A stretch of 64,000 nt of DNA from Sedimentibacter sp. SX930 (GTDB taxonomy: Bacteria > Bacillota > Bacilli > Lactobacillales > Aerococcaceae), in the NCBI GenBank assembly GCA_002155105.1, contig MUZD01000001.1, forward strand, positions 558,001 to 622,000, read 5' to 3'. Below are positions 34,939 to 43,067 of the stretch, in pieces. Numbering within the stretch: position 1 is the first letter of the stretch; each line of letters starts with the position of its first letter. The notes under the pieces are model-generated. The model was not told the DNA's origin and searched no databases. It was given only the letters and a program-made list of their open reading frames with translations. Made by a program: the position numbers and the translations under genes.

Positions 34939-34966
34939 TTTCCATCTTCCATATATCTGTTATAAT
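34939..34966 (+). promoter_or_regulatory. Putative promoter of the yitT-like gene
   Basis: TTTCCA (34939-34944), 16 bp, TATAAT (34961-34966); the -35 is weak. About 65 nt upstream of the chosen start. Confidence 0.45.
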
Positions 34967-35035
34967 GGCGTGGATATCTTTTTACTGAAAGTTAGTTACC
35001 CAGCTACTTTTCATCCCAATAAAGGAGGGGCTTGT

Positions 35036-35902
35036 TTGAAGCTTTTACATACATTAAAACCGATAGTTGCAGTCATTGCCGGGAACATTATTGTCGCATT
35101 TGCGATTGCGGCGTTCATTTTGCCGAAGAATCTGATAGCCGGGGGATCGACGGGGCTTGCCATTATTTTGAATCATTTCTTCGGCTTGAACATTTCCTTG
35201 GTCGTGCTGATCTTCAACGGCTTCATGTTTTTCGTCGGAGCGGCTTTGCTGGGCAGGAAGTTCGCCTTGACGACAATCCTGAGCACCATCATATTTCCGA
35301 CTTTTTTGACTTTTTTCCGGACGGTGCCTACTTTGCAGAACATGACTGACGACATCTTACTTTCGGCAATCTATGCGGGGATCCTGTGCGGGTTGGGTGT
35401 CGGGCTGGTGTTCAAGGTCGGCGCTTCAACGGGAGGGATGGACATTCCGCCATTGCTCCTGAACAAGCACTTCCGCATTCCGGTAGCGGTGGGGATGTAT
35501 GCGTTTGACGTCATCTTCCTGTTGATCCAGGCCTTCTTTTCCAGCATGGAACAGATTCTTTACGGGCTCATCATGGTGTTCCTGACGTCCATCGTCATAA
35601 ACAAAGTCATGGTCACCGGGACAAATAAGATGCAGCTTTTCATCATTTCCAAAAAGTTTGAGGAAATCAAAGAGGCGTTGCTGTATGTGCAGGATGTCGG
35701 GCTGACGCTGGTGAACATCGAAACGGCCTTTGAAGGGGTACAGCAGCAAGCAGTGCTTTGCGTCATCGAGCAGCGTAAACTGTCCGCCATCAATGCCTTG
35801 GTCAACGATATCGATCCGTTTGCTTTCGTGATCATCGGACAGGTGCATGAGGTCGCAGGGAAGGGCTTCACGTTGGAACGCCAATCCGGGCTTGTAGAAT
35901 AG
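35036..35902 (+). CDS. YitT family membrane protein
   Basis: The start chosen is TTG at 35036 after AAAGGAGGGG; upstream in-frame codons have no ribosome site. The 288-residue protein has six membrane segments in the first 190 residues (AFILPKNLIAGGSTGLAIIL, FKVGASTGGMDIPPLLL), then a soluble DUF2179 domain with VTGTNKMQLFIISKKFEEI. YitT/YebE proteins are widespread in Firmicutes; transport function is presumed but not established. A strong terminator follows, so it is monocistronic. Confidence 0.9.
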   Translation: MKLLHTLKPIVAVIAGNIIVAFAIAAFILPKNLIAGGSTGLAIILNHFFGLNISLVVLIFNGFMFFVGAALLGRKFALTTILSTIIFPTFLTFFRTVPTLQNMTDDILLSAIYAGILCGLGVGLVFKVGASTGGMDIPPLLLNKHFRIPVAVGMYAFDVIFLLIQAFFSSMEQILYGLIMVFLTSIVINKVMVTGTNKMQLFIISKKFEEIKEALLYVQDVGLTLVNIETAFEGVQQQAVLCVIEQRKLSAINALVNDIDPFAFVIIGQVHEVAGKGFTLERQSGLVE

Positions 35903-35910
35903 AATCAGAA

Positions 35911-35950
35911 AACAGAGGCGTGCTCCAAATCGGAGCACGCCTCTGTTTTT
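35911..35950 (+). terminator. Strong intrinsic terminator after yitT
   Basis: Perfect 16-nt arms AACAGAGGCGTGCTCC (35911-35926) and complement (35932-35947) with loop AAATC and a T-tract. Confidence 0.9.
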
Positions 35951-36022
35951 CTGCACATGCAGATGGGGTGTTTCATGACCGGGTTACCGGTCCACATTAG
36001 GTTAGGTTATCAAGGCTTGGTT

Positions 36023-36115
36023 TGTCGGTTGTTCTGGCTGCGTTCGTACGTCAACAACCGACAGAAAGCCGAAGTGTCGGCTGTTCCGGCAGAGAACCGA
36101 CGCAAACAGCCGACA
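36023..36115. repeat. Two tandem related palindromes
   Basis: TGTCGGTTGTT (36023-36033) pairs with its complement at 36053-36063; TGTCGGCTGTT (36075-36085) pairs with its complement at 36105-36115. The two units differ by one compensated base pair, and each left arm is followed by CTGGC or CCGGC. The interval between the yitT terminator and thiT has no gene. Confidence 0.8.
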
Positions 36116-36148
36116 TAGCTCATCAACAATGGTTGGATCGGCACAAAA

Positions 36149-36724
36149 TCAGTACCCGCGCGCCGATTTTTTCGGAACGAACAACTGCGGATTCGTTTTT
36201 GCGATGACGGCCAGTACCATAATCGTGAATGCGCCGGTCGCCAAGGCGCTGGCGCCGTTCAGCGTGATCGAGTAGAACCATGCGCTCCAGCCTTCAGGGG
36301 CGTAGGATCCCCAGAAATAGTAGCCGGCGATCGTGTGCCAGAAGTAGCGGCCGACCGTGCCGACGATAGTGCCCAAGATGACTTGCCATACTAATGCTTT
36401 TTTGTTCTGATCCGCGATTGCTTGTTGGACTTTCGGCGTGAACAGACCGGCCAAACCGGTGAAACCGAAGGCGATGAAGTACTCGATGAATCCTTGCAGC
36501 GGTGTCAGGATGTATGCAGTCCCGATCAGGATGTGCAACACACCCCACAGGAAACTGGCGAAGAAACCGGGAACCAGACCGCGGCGCAGGCAATAAAGAA
36601 TCATGACAGGCGCTCCTACCGTTACCGAAAAACTAGGGCCGATATTGAAAGGGATCAAAGACAACACTGTCGCTAAAGCAGCGATGATGGTCCCTTCAAT
36701 CCAGATGTTCAGATTTTTTGACAT
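36149..36724 (-). CDS. thiT: Thiamine ECF transporter S component ThiT
   Basis: The start is ATG at 36724; the protein has 191 residues and six membrane segments. The thiamine-binding C-terminal region GRYFWHTIAGYYFWGSYAPEGWSAWFYS is diagnostic for ThiT. It confers thiamine specificity on the shared ECF AAT' module, whose genes are elsewhere. A TPP riboswitch in the leader independently supports the substrate. Its ribosome site AAAGGAGGAG is part of a hairpin that ends in six T just before the start codon. Confidence 0.96.
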   Translation of the reverse strand: MSKNLNIWIEGTIIAALATVLSLIPFNIGPSFSVTVGAPVMILYCLRRGLVPGFFASFLWGVLHILIGTAYILTPLQGFIEYFIAFGFTGLAGLFTPKVQQAIADQNKKALVWQVILGTIVGTVGRYFWHTIAGYYFWGSYAPEGWSAWFYSITLNGASALATGAFTIMVLAVIAKTNPQLFVPKKSARGY

Positions 36725-36772
36725 AAAAAACTCCTCCTTTTTGGGCATAATACACCATCAACAAAGGAGGAG
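36725..36772 (-). terminator. TPP expression platform: terminator stem containing the thiT ribosome site
   Basis: On the minus strand CTCCTCCTTT (36772-36763) pairs with AAAGGAGGAG (36740-36731), followed by six T and then ATG. The right arm is the ribosome site itself. A competing stem GAGAAT/ATTCTC lies immediately upstream and shares bases with the left arm. Confidence 0.75.
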
Positions 36773-36792
36773 AATGAATTTCAATTCTCAAT

Positions 36793-36876
36793 CACAATCC
36801 CTACGCTCGTGCTAACGAACAGGTTCGAAGGGTCAGAATCTAAGTTCAATCTCAGCCATGAAGGCACCCCTTTGTG
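36793..36876 (-). ncRNA. TPP riboswitch (THI element)
   Basis: Minus-strand reading gives CACAAAGGGGTGCC, then GGCTGAGA, then GACCCTTCGAACCTG, then GAGCGTAGGGATTGTG. These are the conserved P1, J3-2, P4 and closing parts of the TPP aptamer, in order and with P1 complementary ends. Ligand should switch thiT off. Confidence 0.94.
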
Positions 36877-36995
36877 AAACGGTTTATTTAGTTACAGCTA
36901 ACTTTACTACAGTTTATTTCGTTATGCAAGATTCACGCTGCACAAAGGCACGTCCGAAAAAACGGCGGCCTGAACAATCTTTTGTGCAAAACTAC

Positions 36996-37313
36996 CTATT
37001 TCAGTTCTTTTTCTGCCTGTGCCTTCAGGATGGCTTCGCGTTTCTTTTTCTTCTGGGTATTCAGGTAGGAATCGATTAGGCCGCCTATTATTGTGCCGAT
37101 ACCGAAGCCGATCGTCAGGTTGCCCGCGAAGTAGCCGATTGAAGCGCCTATCAGCATGCCGTACATCGTGTAAGTAAAGGAATTTTGCAATGTTGGATCT
37201 TCATCCACCGGCAGATTTTTCTTTGCCGCTGCTTGTTTATTTTTATGCAGTTCCGGTATTGTTGGGGTCACATTTCTGCGTTGGATCTGGTTACCTTTGT
37301 TCTTTTTCGCCAT
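36996..37313 (-). CDS. Small membrane protein with glycine-zipper-like segment
   Basis: The ATG at 37313 follows GGAAGG; 105 residues. The first 45 residues are basic and polar (MAKKNKGNQIQRRN...). Two hydrophobic stretches are glycine-rich (GMLIGASIGYFAGNLTIGFG, IGTIIGGLID), giving a hairpin-type membrane insertion. The tail is lysine-rich. No family was recognised. Similar short proteins are common in lactic acid bacteria and may be envelope or stress related, which is a guess. Confidence 0.6.
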   Translation of the reverse strand: MAKKNKGNQIQRRNVTPTIPELHKNKQAAAKKNLPVDEDPTLQNSFTYTMYGMLIGASIGYFAGNLTIGFGIGTIIGGLIDSYLNTQKKKKREAILKAQAEKELK

Positions 37314-37457
37314 TTTGTGTACTTCCTTCCGTCTATTTGACACTTGTATTGTCTCCAATGAACATCATATCAGTTCATTTCCGGCTCTTCAATAGCTTTT
37401 GGAGGCGGATGCAGGCGAAACCGTGCAAAAACGGGAATTTGTTCATAAATCGACGTC

Positions 37458-38243
37458 TCAATCCTCTTCGGATAGTTCAACGGGATCGCCGTTATCATCC
37501 TTAAAGAAACCCTTCAGCACAAAGGCATCATCTGTCGGCCGATAACCGATGGCGGTGCGCGCCTGCGAGATGTCCAGGCGCGGGAAACGATTGTCGGAAA
37601 GTCCGTTCACCAACAAGAATGGCTCAACAAGCTTCGCTTTCAGGGCGCAGTCGACCAAGTGGCAAAAATCCCGTGGTGACAGGTATTCTGCCAATCCCGC
37701 TTCGTCGACGATTGGATCATCGATATTTTCATTGAAGTTGCCGATGCGGATGCCGATCGATTCCTGGCCTTCGGTAAAGGCGAAATGGCTGGCCAAACCC
37801 TCCAGATAGACTTTCGAAACGCCGTAAAGGTCACCAGGGCGAACTGGCACGTCGACCGGAACCTGGACATTTTTCGGGTAGGCGCTGACAGCATGGATAG
37901 AGCTGGCGAAGATGATGCGCTTGACGAAGTTTTCGTACTTGGAGGATTCCTTGAACAGGTAGTAGGGCATCTTGTAGTTCAACCCGATCAGCGCATCATC
38001 GAAAACGGCATCGGGTGAAGGGTTTCCGGCCAGATGGATAACGTAATCGATCCCTTCAAGCAGGCCATCCCAGTTGCCGACGACAGTCAGGTCCAATTCC
38101 TTGACGATGGTACCCTCCAAAAGGGCCGGCTCGACGTCATGGAAATGGACATCAACCAAAGTCAGCTCGTAGCTCTTCTTCAGATAATCCACCAAAACTC
38201 TTCCTATATTACCGCTTGCACCGGTGATCATTATCGTGGTCAT
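37458..38243 (-). CDS. NAD-dependent epimerase/dehydratase (extended SDR; uronate dehydrogenase-like)
   Basis: The start is ATG at 38243; 261 residues. The Rossmann motif TGASGNIGR is at residues 7-15, an Asp ends beta-2 (LVDVHFHD), SSIHAV is the Ser region and YGVSK the catalytic Tyr-x-x-x-Lys near residue 147. The length and the HLAGNPSPDA and SSIHAVSAYP segments resemble uronate dehydrogenases and related sugar SDRs. Substrate cannot be fixed from sequence alone. It appears monocistronic. Confidence 0.8.
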   Translation of the reverse strand: MTTIMITGASGNIGRVLVDYLKKSYELTLVDVHFHDVEPALLEGTIVKELDLTVVGNWDGLLEGIDYVIHLAGNPSPDAVFDDALIGLNYKMPYYLFKESSKYENFVKRIIFASSIHAVSAYPKNVQVPVDVPVRPGDLYGVSKVYLEGLASHFAFTEGQESIGIRIGNFNENIDDPIVDEAGLAEYLSPRDFCHLVDCALKAKLVEPFLLVNGLSDNRFPRLDISQARTAIGYRPTDDAFVLKGFFKDDNGDPVELSEED

Positions 38244-38416
38244 TATCGGTATACCCCCTTGTTTCTGTTCAGCAAACATTGCTGGTATTCTCGTGAGTGG
38301 CTTTGCTTTAACTGTATGCAAGCCGCCGTAAAATGTCAAAGGATAGCCCTTACAAAAACGGTGATTACTCAGTCAAAAGGGGAATGTTATATTTCTGTAA
38401 GGAATGGGTAAATTAA

Positions 38417-38445
38417 TTGAGCCCGGGGAACTAACCTAGTATAAT
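38417..38445 (+). promoter_or_regulatory. Promoter of an uncharacterised short transcript
   Basis: TTGAGC (38417-38422), 17 bp, TATAAT (38440-38445). Downstream there is no recognised gene before a terminator at 38844-38885, leaving a candidate transcript of about 430 nt. Confidence 0.6.
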
Positions 38446-38506
38446 AGGGGTAAGATGATAGGCAAGGGCAAGATACTTTTCAATCGAAAACGAAGGGGTG
38501 AGTCGG

Positions 38507-38635
38507 ATGGACTTGTTGAATATGCAAATGCGCGCTTCTCAAGGTCAGTGCGGATCTGTTGTGCAACAATCTTCCCATTCATTCTTTTGCCCGACAGAGC
38601 ACGTGCTTTCGCATGTGTTTTTTTGTTGGTCCTGA
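38507..38635 (+). CDS. Possible 42-residue peptide, unrecognised
   Basis: An ATG at 38507 lies 7 nt after AAGGGG, downstream of a good promoter. The peptide begins MDLLNMQMRASQGQCGSVVQ and ends in a Cys, His and Phe-rich part. A second short frame (38658-38765) and a GCTGTCA/TGACAGC hairpin (38754-38771) follow in the same presumed transcript. An overlapping frame in another phase is also open. Coding status is uncertain and the RNA may act as such. Confidence 0.3.
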   Translation: MDLLNMQMRASQGQCGSVVQQSSHSFFCPTEHVLSHVFFCWS

Positions 38636-38843
38636 CTGGGATCAGCGGGGCTTATCATCATGAACATGAGCATTAAAACGGGGGTGATCATTATCAAACT
38701 TTCTCAAAATAAGACAAAAAGGAAAGGAACGGTGATCCGACGCATATCTCCTAGCTGTCAGGTGTGACAGCCATCGTATCGATGAAAGGCGTGAGGCCGG
38801 ATAGAATGGTAACGTATCACCCAAATGGATGTAAACATAGAAA

Positions 38844-38885
38844 AACTGGCGAGGATCCCTTTCGGGGAGCCTCGCCAGTTTTTTT
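38844..38885. terminator. Bidirectional terminator before phnA
   Basis: AACTGGCGAGG (38844-38854) pairs with its complement (38870-38880), followed by TTTTT on the plus side and flanked by A-rich sequence on the other. Confidence 0.8.
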
Positions 38886-38895
38886 GGAATCGGGA

Positions 38896-39237
38896 TTATG
38901 CTTTTTTAACGAACTCGGATTTAAGTTTCATAGCGCCGAAGCCGTCGATTTTGCAGTCGATGTTGTGGTCGCCTTCCACCAGGCGGATGCCTTTGACTTT
39001 TGTTCCGACTTTCAAGGCACTTGAGCTGCCTTTGACTTTCAGGTCCTTGATGACTGTAACAGTGTCGCCGTCCTGCAGCAGGTTGCCGTTAGCGTCCTTG
39101 ACGATCAATTGATCTTTGCTTGTTGCCTCAGCAGCATCCGCGCTCCATTCGTGCGCGCACTCGGGGCAGACCAGCATCGCGCCGTCTTCGTAAGTGTAAG
39201 TGGAGCCGCATTTCGGGCAATTAGGTAATTCCATCAT
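38896..39237 (-). CDS. phnA: PhnA/YjdM family zinc-ribbon protein
   Basis: This 113-residue protein follows GGAGG. The N-terminal zinc ribbon has two CxxC pairs ([16 protein letters not shown] and VCPECAHEW). A PhnA domain follows with [25 protein letters not shown] and [20 protein letters not shown]. Despite the historical name it is not needed for phosphonate breakdown in most bacteria; the role is unknown. It is monocistronic, convergent with the putative short transcript. Confidence 0.92.
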   Translation of the reverse strand: MMELPNCPKCGSTYTYEDGAMLVCPECAHEWSADAAEATSKDQLIVKDANGNLLQDGDTVTVIKDLKVKGSSSALKVGTKVKGIRLVEGDHNIDCKIDGFGAMKLKSEFVKKA

Positions 39238-39430
39238 GATTTTTATTCCTCCGTTGTTTTGATTAGTTGTCTTCTGACTTTTCATTTCCGGCCTTTTTCA
39301 AAGGCGGAAGATGCTTATATACTGCCACATTTTCGCCTTGTTGACAATAGAATCCGGACAATATAAGAATAATAACCAATAAGAAGAAAGATAACGGATC
39401 GGGGGAGGCTCTATATGTGTTGTTGGCTGA

Positions 39431-39463
39431 GGTTGTCCGATAACCGAGAAGAATCGGACAACC
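39431..39463. repeat. Isolated palindrome
   Basis: GGTTGTCCGAT (39431-39441) and its perfect complement (39453-39463) lie in a gene-free interval of about 250 bp between phnA and the ppdK terminator, about 33 bp before the terminator. No T-tract follows, so it is not an obvious terminator. Confidence 0.7.
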
Positions 39464-39490
39464 AGAGCGCAAGCGCATTATGACATTCCA

Positions 39491-39527
39491 AAAAGGCCCG
39501 GATCGAGGTCATCGATCCGGGCCTTTT
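39491..39527 (-). terminator. Intrinsic terminator of the ccpN-ppsR-ppdK operon
   Basis: Perfect 16-nt arms AAAAGGCCCGGATCGA and complement, 4 nt after the ppdK stop, with T-rich tail on the minus strand. Confidence 0.88.
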
Positions 39528-39530
39528 CGA

Positions 39531-42200
39531 TTAGATGCCGCTCATTACGGCATCTTTCCCTACAGACATTTTCGCTCTGTTTTCTTTGATCGCTACTTGC
39601 GCGGAAGCCAAGCGGGCGATCGGCACACGGTAAGGCGAGCAGGAAACGTAATCCAAGCCAATGCTTGAGAAGAAGGCGATGGATTCAGGATCACCACCGT
39701 GTTCGCCACAGACGCCCAGCACCAAGCCAGGGTTGGTTTCGCGTCCCAGTTTGGCGGACAATTTGACTAGTTTGCCGATGCCTTTCACATCCAATGAGTG
39801 GAACGGATTCGGCTTCAGCAAGCCTTTGTCTTCGTACTCCTGCAGGAACTTGCCGGCGTCATCGCGCGAGAAGCCGAAGCCCATCTGCGTCATGTCGTTC
39901 GTGCCGAAGCTGAAGAAGTCGGCCTCCATCGCGATTTCGTCGGAAGTGACGGCTGCGCGCGGAATCTCGATCATGGTTCCGATCAGATAAGGTATGGTCG
40001 CAGCTTTTTCGGAGAGGACTTCCTCAATCTCCGCAACGATTTCCGCTTTGACGTAGCGCAGTTCGTCGACATCGCAGACCAACGGAATCATAATTTCCGG
40101 TGTGATCGTGCTGCCGGTTTCTTCGGAAGCGGCGATGGCGCCTTCGATGATGGCGCGCGCCTGCATCCTGTAGATTTCCGGGTAAGTGACGGCCAAACGG
40201 CAGCCGCGATGGCCAAGCATCGGATTGACTTCATGCAAGGAATCGATGTGCGCCTCCAAGCCAGCCAAAGTGCCTCCCATGGCTTCAGCCAGCGCTACTT
40301 TGTCAGCCAGCGCTGTCGGCAGGAATTCATGCAACGGCGGGTCCAACAAGCGGACGGTCATCGGGCGATCCTGCAGCAAGGCGAACATTTCCTGGAAATC
40401 CTGGCGCTGCATTCCCAACAGCTCAGCCAAGTATTTTTTTCGTTCGTCCAACGTTTGGGAAAGGATCATTTGGCGGACAACCGGTATCCGGTCCTTATGG
40501 AAGAACATGTGCTCAGTCCGGCACAGGCCGACGCCTTCCGCACCCAAGGACAATGCCTGTTTGACGTCGGTCGGGGAGTCCGCATTGGCTTTGACCTGCA
40601 GCACTTTCATTTCATTTACCCATTCCATGAAGATGCTGAATTTGCCTCCCAAAGTCGGGTTCTGCTTGGCGATGTTGCCGGCGTAGACTCTTCCGGTTGC
40701 GCCGTCGATCGACAGTAAGTCGCCTTGGTGCAGGGTGACAGCATCGATGACGACGGTTTTGTTTTCTTCGTCGATTACCGCTGCCGTGCAGCCTGCGACA
40801 CAGCATTTGCCCAAACCGCGGGCAACGACTGCCGCGTGCGAAGTCATGCCGCCGCGCGCCGTCAGGATGCCTTCCGAACTCATCATGCCGGCCAAATCTT
40901 CAGGGGACGTTTCGCGGCGGACGAGGATGACTGGCAGGCCGTCCTTTTGGGCCGCTTCGGCATCAGCAGTGGAGAAGTAGATATGTCCGGAAGCCGCTCC
41001 TGGCGAAGCGCCGAGTCCGGTCGCCAATATTGCAGCTTCCTCAAGTGCTTTCGTGTCGAAAGTAGGGTGGAGCAATTTGTCCAACTGGCCGGTTTCGATG
41101 CGCATCACGGCTTCTTCTTTCGTGATCAGGCCTTCATCGGCCAAATCGACGGCCACTGCGACGGCTGCAGCTGCTGTCCGTTTCCCGTTGCGTGTCTGCA
41201 ACAGGTACAGTTTGCCTTTTTCGATCGTGAACTCGATGTCCTGCATATCGGCGTAGTGGTCCTCCAGTTTCTCGGCGATGGCCTTGAATTCGTTGTAGAC
41301 GGCTGGCATCACTTCCTCTAGTGTGTCGATGTCCAAAGGTGTGCGGATGCCGGCCACGACATCTTCGCCTTGCGCATTCATCAGGAATTCTCCGAACAGT
41401 TTTTTCTCGCCGGTCGCCGGGTTGCGCGTGAAGGCCACGCCGGTGCCGGAATCGTTGCCGCGGTTTCCGAACACCATGCTTTGGATAGTGACCGCTGTGC
41501 CGAGGTTATGCGAAATGTTGTGGATTTCGCGGTAAAGGATAGCCCTTTCATTGTTCCATGAAGAGAAGACGGCTTGGACGGCTTGGTGCAATTGATCCAG
41601 CGGTTCCTGCGGGAAAGTTTCGCCGGTTTCGCGTTGGTAAACGGTCTTGTATTGCGCGACCAACTGGGTTAGGTCTTCCAGAGTCAATTGGTTGTCGAAT
41701 AGGTAACCGCTCTCATTTTTGACTGTATCCAGTATTGATTCGAAATGGATGCGCGGCACGGATTTCACGACATCGGCGAACATCTGGATGAAACGGCGGT
41801 AGCTGTCGAAAGCGAATGTCGGGTTCTGCGTCTGTTCGGCCAAACCGGCGACTGAAGCATCGTTCAGCCCCAAATTCAGAATCGTGTCCATCATGCCGGG
41901 CATCGAGAAGGCGGCACCGGAACGGACCGACACAAGCAACGGGTTGGCAGGGTCATGGAAAGATTTCCCGACCGCGTTTTCCAGGTCGATGAGGGCGGAG
42001 TCGATCTGCTGCTGGATTGCAGTCCAAAGCGTCCGGCCTTCATCGAAATAATGGATGCAGGATTCCGTCGTGATCGTGAATCCTGGAGGGATGGGCAGGC
42101 TGAGATTGGTCATCTCGGCGAGGTTTGCGCCTTTGCCTCCCAATAACATCTTTTGTTCTTTTTTGCCTTCTGAAAAACGGTAAACCCATTGCTTCGTCAT
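39531..42200 (-). CDS. ppdK: Pyruvate, phosphate dikinase
   Basis: At 889 residues it has full length. The ATP-grasp N-terminal part begins MTKQWVYRFSEGKKEQKMLLGGKGANLAEM. The swivelling domain carries the catalytic histidine in GGMTSHAAVVARGLGKCC (His455 by count, as in clostridial enzyme). The C-terminal TIM barrel has GAEGVGLCRTEHMF, VCGEHGGDPESI and the end VPIARLASAQVA. It interconverts pyruvate and PEP using ATP and phosphate. It is third in an operon after ccpN and ppsR, whose products should control its expression and activity. Confidence 0.97.
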   Translation of the reverse strand: MTKQWVYRFSEGKKEQKMLLGGKGANLAEMTNLSLPIPPGFTITTESCIHYFDEGRTLWTAIQQQIDSALIDLENAVGKSFHDPANPLLVSVRSGAAFSMPGMMDTILNLGLNDASVAGLAEQTQNPTFAFDSYRRFIQMFADVVKSVPRIHFESILDTVKNESGYLFDNQLTLEDLTQLVAQYKTVYQRETGETFPQEPLDQLHQAVQAVFSSWNNERAILYREIHNISHNLGTAVTIQSMVFGNRGNDSGTGVAFTRNPATGEKKLFGEFLMNAQGEDVVAGIRTPLDIDTLEEVMPAVYNEFKAIAEKLEDHYADMQDIEFTIEKGKLYLLQTRNGKRTAAAAVAVAVDLADEGLITKEEAVMRIETGQLDKLLHPTFDTKALEEAAILATGLGASPGAASGHIYFSTADAEAAQKDGLPVILVRRETSPEDLAGMMSSEGILTARGGMTSHAAVVARGLGKCCVAGCTAAVIDEENKTVVIDAVTLHQGDLLSIDGATGRVYAGNIAKQNPTLGGKFSIFMEWVNEMKVLQVKANADSPTDVKQALSLGAEGVGLCRTEHMFFHKDRIPVVRQMILSQTLDERKKYLAELLGMQRQDFQEMFALLQDRPMTVRLLDPPLHEFLPTALADKVALAEAMGGTLAGLEAHIDSLHEVNPMLGHRGCRLAVTYPEIYRMQARAIIEGAIAASEETGSTITPEIMIPLVCDVDELRYVKAEIVAEIEEVLSEKAATIPYLIGTMIEIPRAAVTSDEIAMEADFFSFGTNDMTQMGFGFSRDDAGKFLQEYEDKGLLKPNPFHSLDVKGIGKLVKLSAKLGRETNPGLVLGVCGEHGGDPESIAFFSSIGLDYVSCSPYRVPIARLASAQVAIKENRAKMSVGKDAVMSGI

Positions 42201-42224
42201 ATGCTTTTCCTCCTTGTGAGTGGT

Positions 42225-43058
42225 CTATAGTTGCTTGCGGCTGATATTCATGACATCCATGTAGTGCAGGATGTGGTCTGCAGTTTCTTCGATAGCTTTG
42301 CTCGAAACATCTATGACTTCGCAGCCGATCTGTTTCATGATCTGGTCTGCGTATTCGAGTTCCTCCAGGATGCGTTCCATACCGGCGTAGCTGGCGGAGG
42401 GCGGCAGCCCCAACGTTTTCAGGCGTTCTTTGCGGACTTCATTGAGCTTTTTCGGCGAATTCACGAGGCCAATGATCCGCTCCGGCGCAATCGTGAAGAT
42501 TTCTTTTGGTGGTTTCGATTCCGGGAAGAGCGGGATGTTCGCGACTTTCACGTTCTTGTTCGCCAGATAGATCGATAGCGGCGTCTTGGAGGTGCGGGAT
42601 ACGCCGACCAGCACGATATCCGCTTTTTCGATGCCGCGCGGATCGCGTCCATCGTCATATTTGACGGAAAATTCGATGGCTTCGACGCGGTTGAAATAGT
42701 CCTCGTTAAGCTGGCGGTTCATGCCCGGTTTTTCCTTGGCCGGAAGCTGGAACAGTTGCCCCAAACCGGTCAGGATCGGACTGTAGATGTCGACACCGAT
42801 CAGATTGGCTTGTTCGATCCGCTCCTTCATGTAATCGGCCATTTCCTTTTTAACGAAGGTGTAGAAGATCATCGCCTTCTCATCTTCGGCCGCTTTTGCG
42901 CAGATGTCGTCGATCTCCTCGGTCGTCTGCACATAGGAATATTTCTTCAGTTGGTAATTTTCCGTCTCGAATTGGTAGAGGGCGGAACGGATCACCACAT
43001 CGGCTGTCTCACCGATGGAATCGGATACTAAGTAGATCGCATTAAGCTCCATTTGCAC
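42225..43058 (-). CDS. ppsR: Pyruvate phosphate dikinase regulatory kinase/phosphorylase (DUF299)
   Basis: The start is GTG at 43058, 5 nt after AGGAGG; the ATG at 43052 is possible. The protein has 277 residues. The family opens with YLVSDSIGETADVV, and GVSRTSKTPLSIYLA is the P-loop-like motif near residue 150. These proteins use ADP to phosphorylate, and phosphate to dephosphorylate, a threonine next to the catalytic histidine of PPDK. Here that residue would be in GGMTSHAA. It sits 24 nt upstream of ppdK, which supports PPDK as the target. Confidence 0.94.
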   Translation of the reverse strand: MQMELNAIYLVSDSIGETADVVIRSALYQFETENYQLKKYSYVQTTEEIDDICAKAAEDEKAMIFYTFVKKEMADYMKERIEQANLIGVDIYSPILTGLGQLFQLPAKEKPGMNRQLNEDYFNRVEAIEFSVKYDDGRDPRGIEKADIVLVGVSRTSKTPLSIYLANKNVKVANIPLFPESKPPKEIFTIAPERIIGLVNSPKKLNEVRKERLKTLGLPPSASYAGMERILEELEYADQIMKQIGCEVIDVSSKAIEETADHILHYMDVMNISRKQL

Positions 43059-43067
43059 ACTTTCCTC

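Noticed and set aside
38455-38676. Frame containing GLVEYA, as in Flp pilins
   Set aside because: No hydrophobic helix follows the motif and there is no glycine-E5 arrangement in a short basic leader; coincidence.
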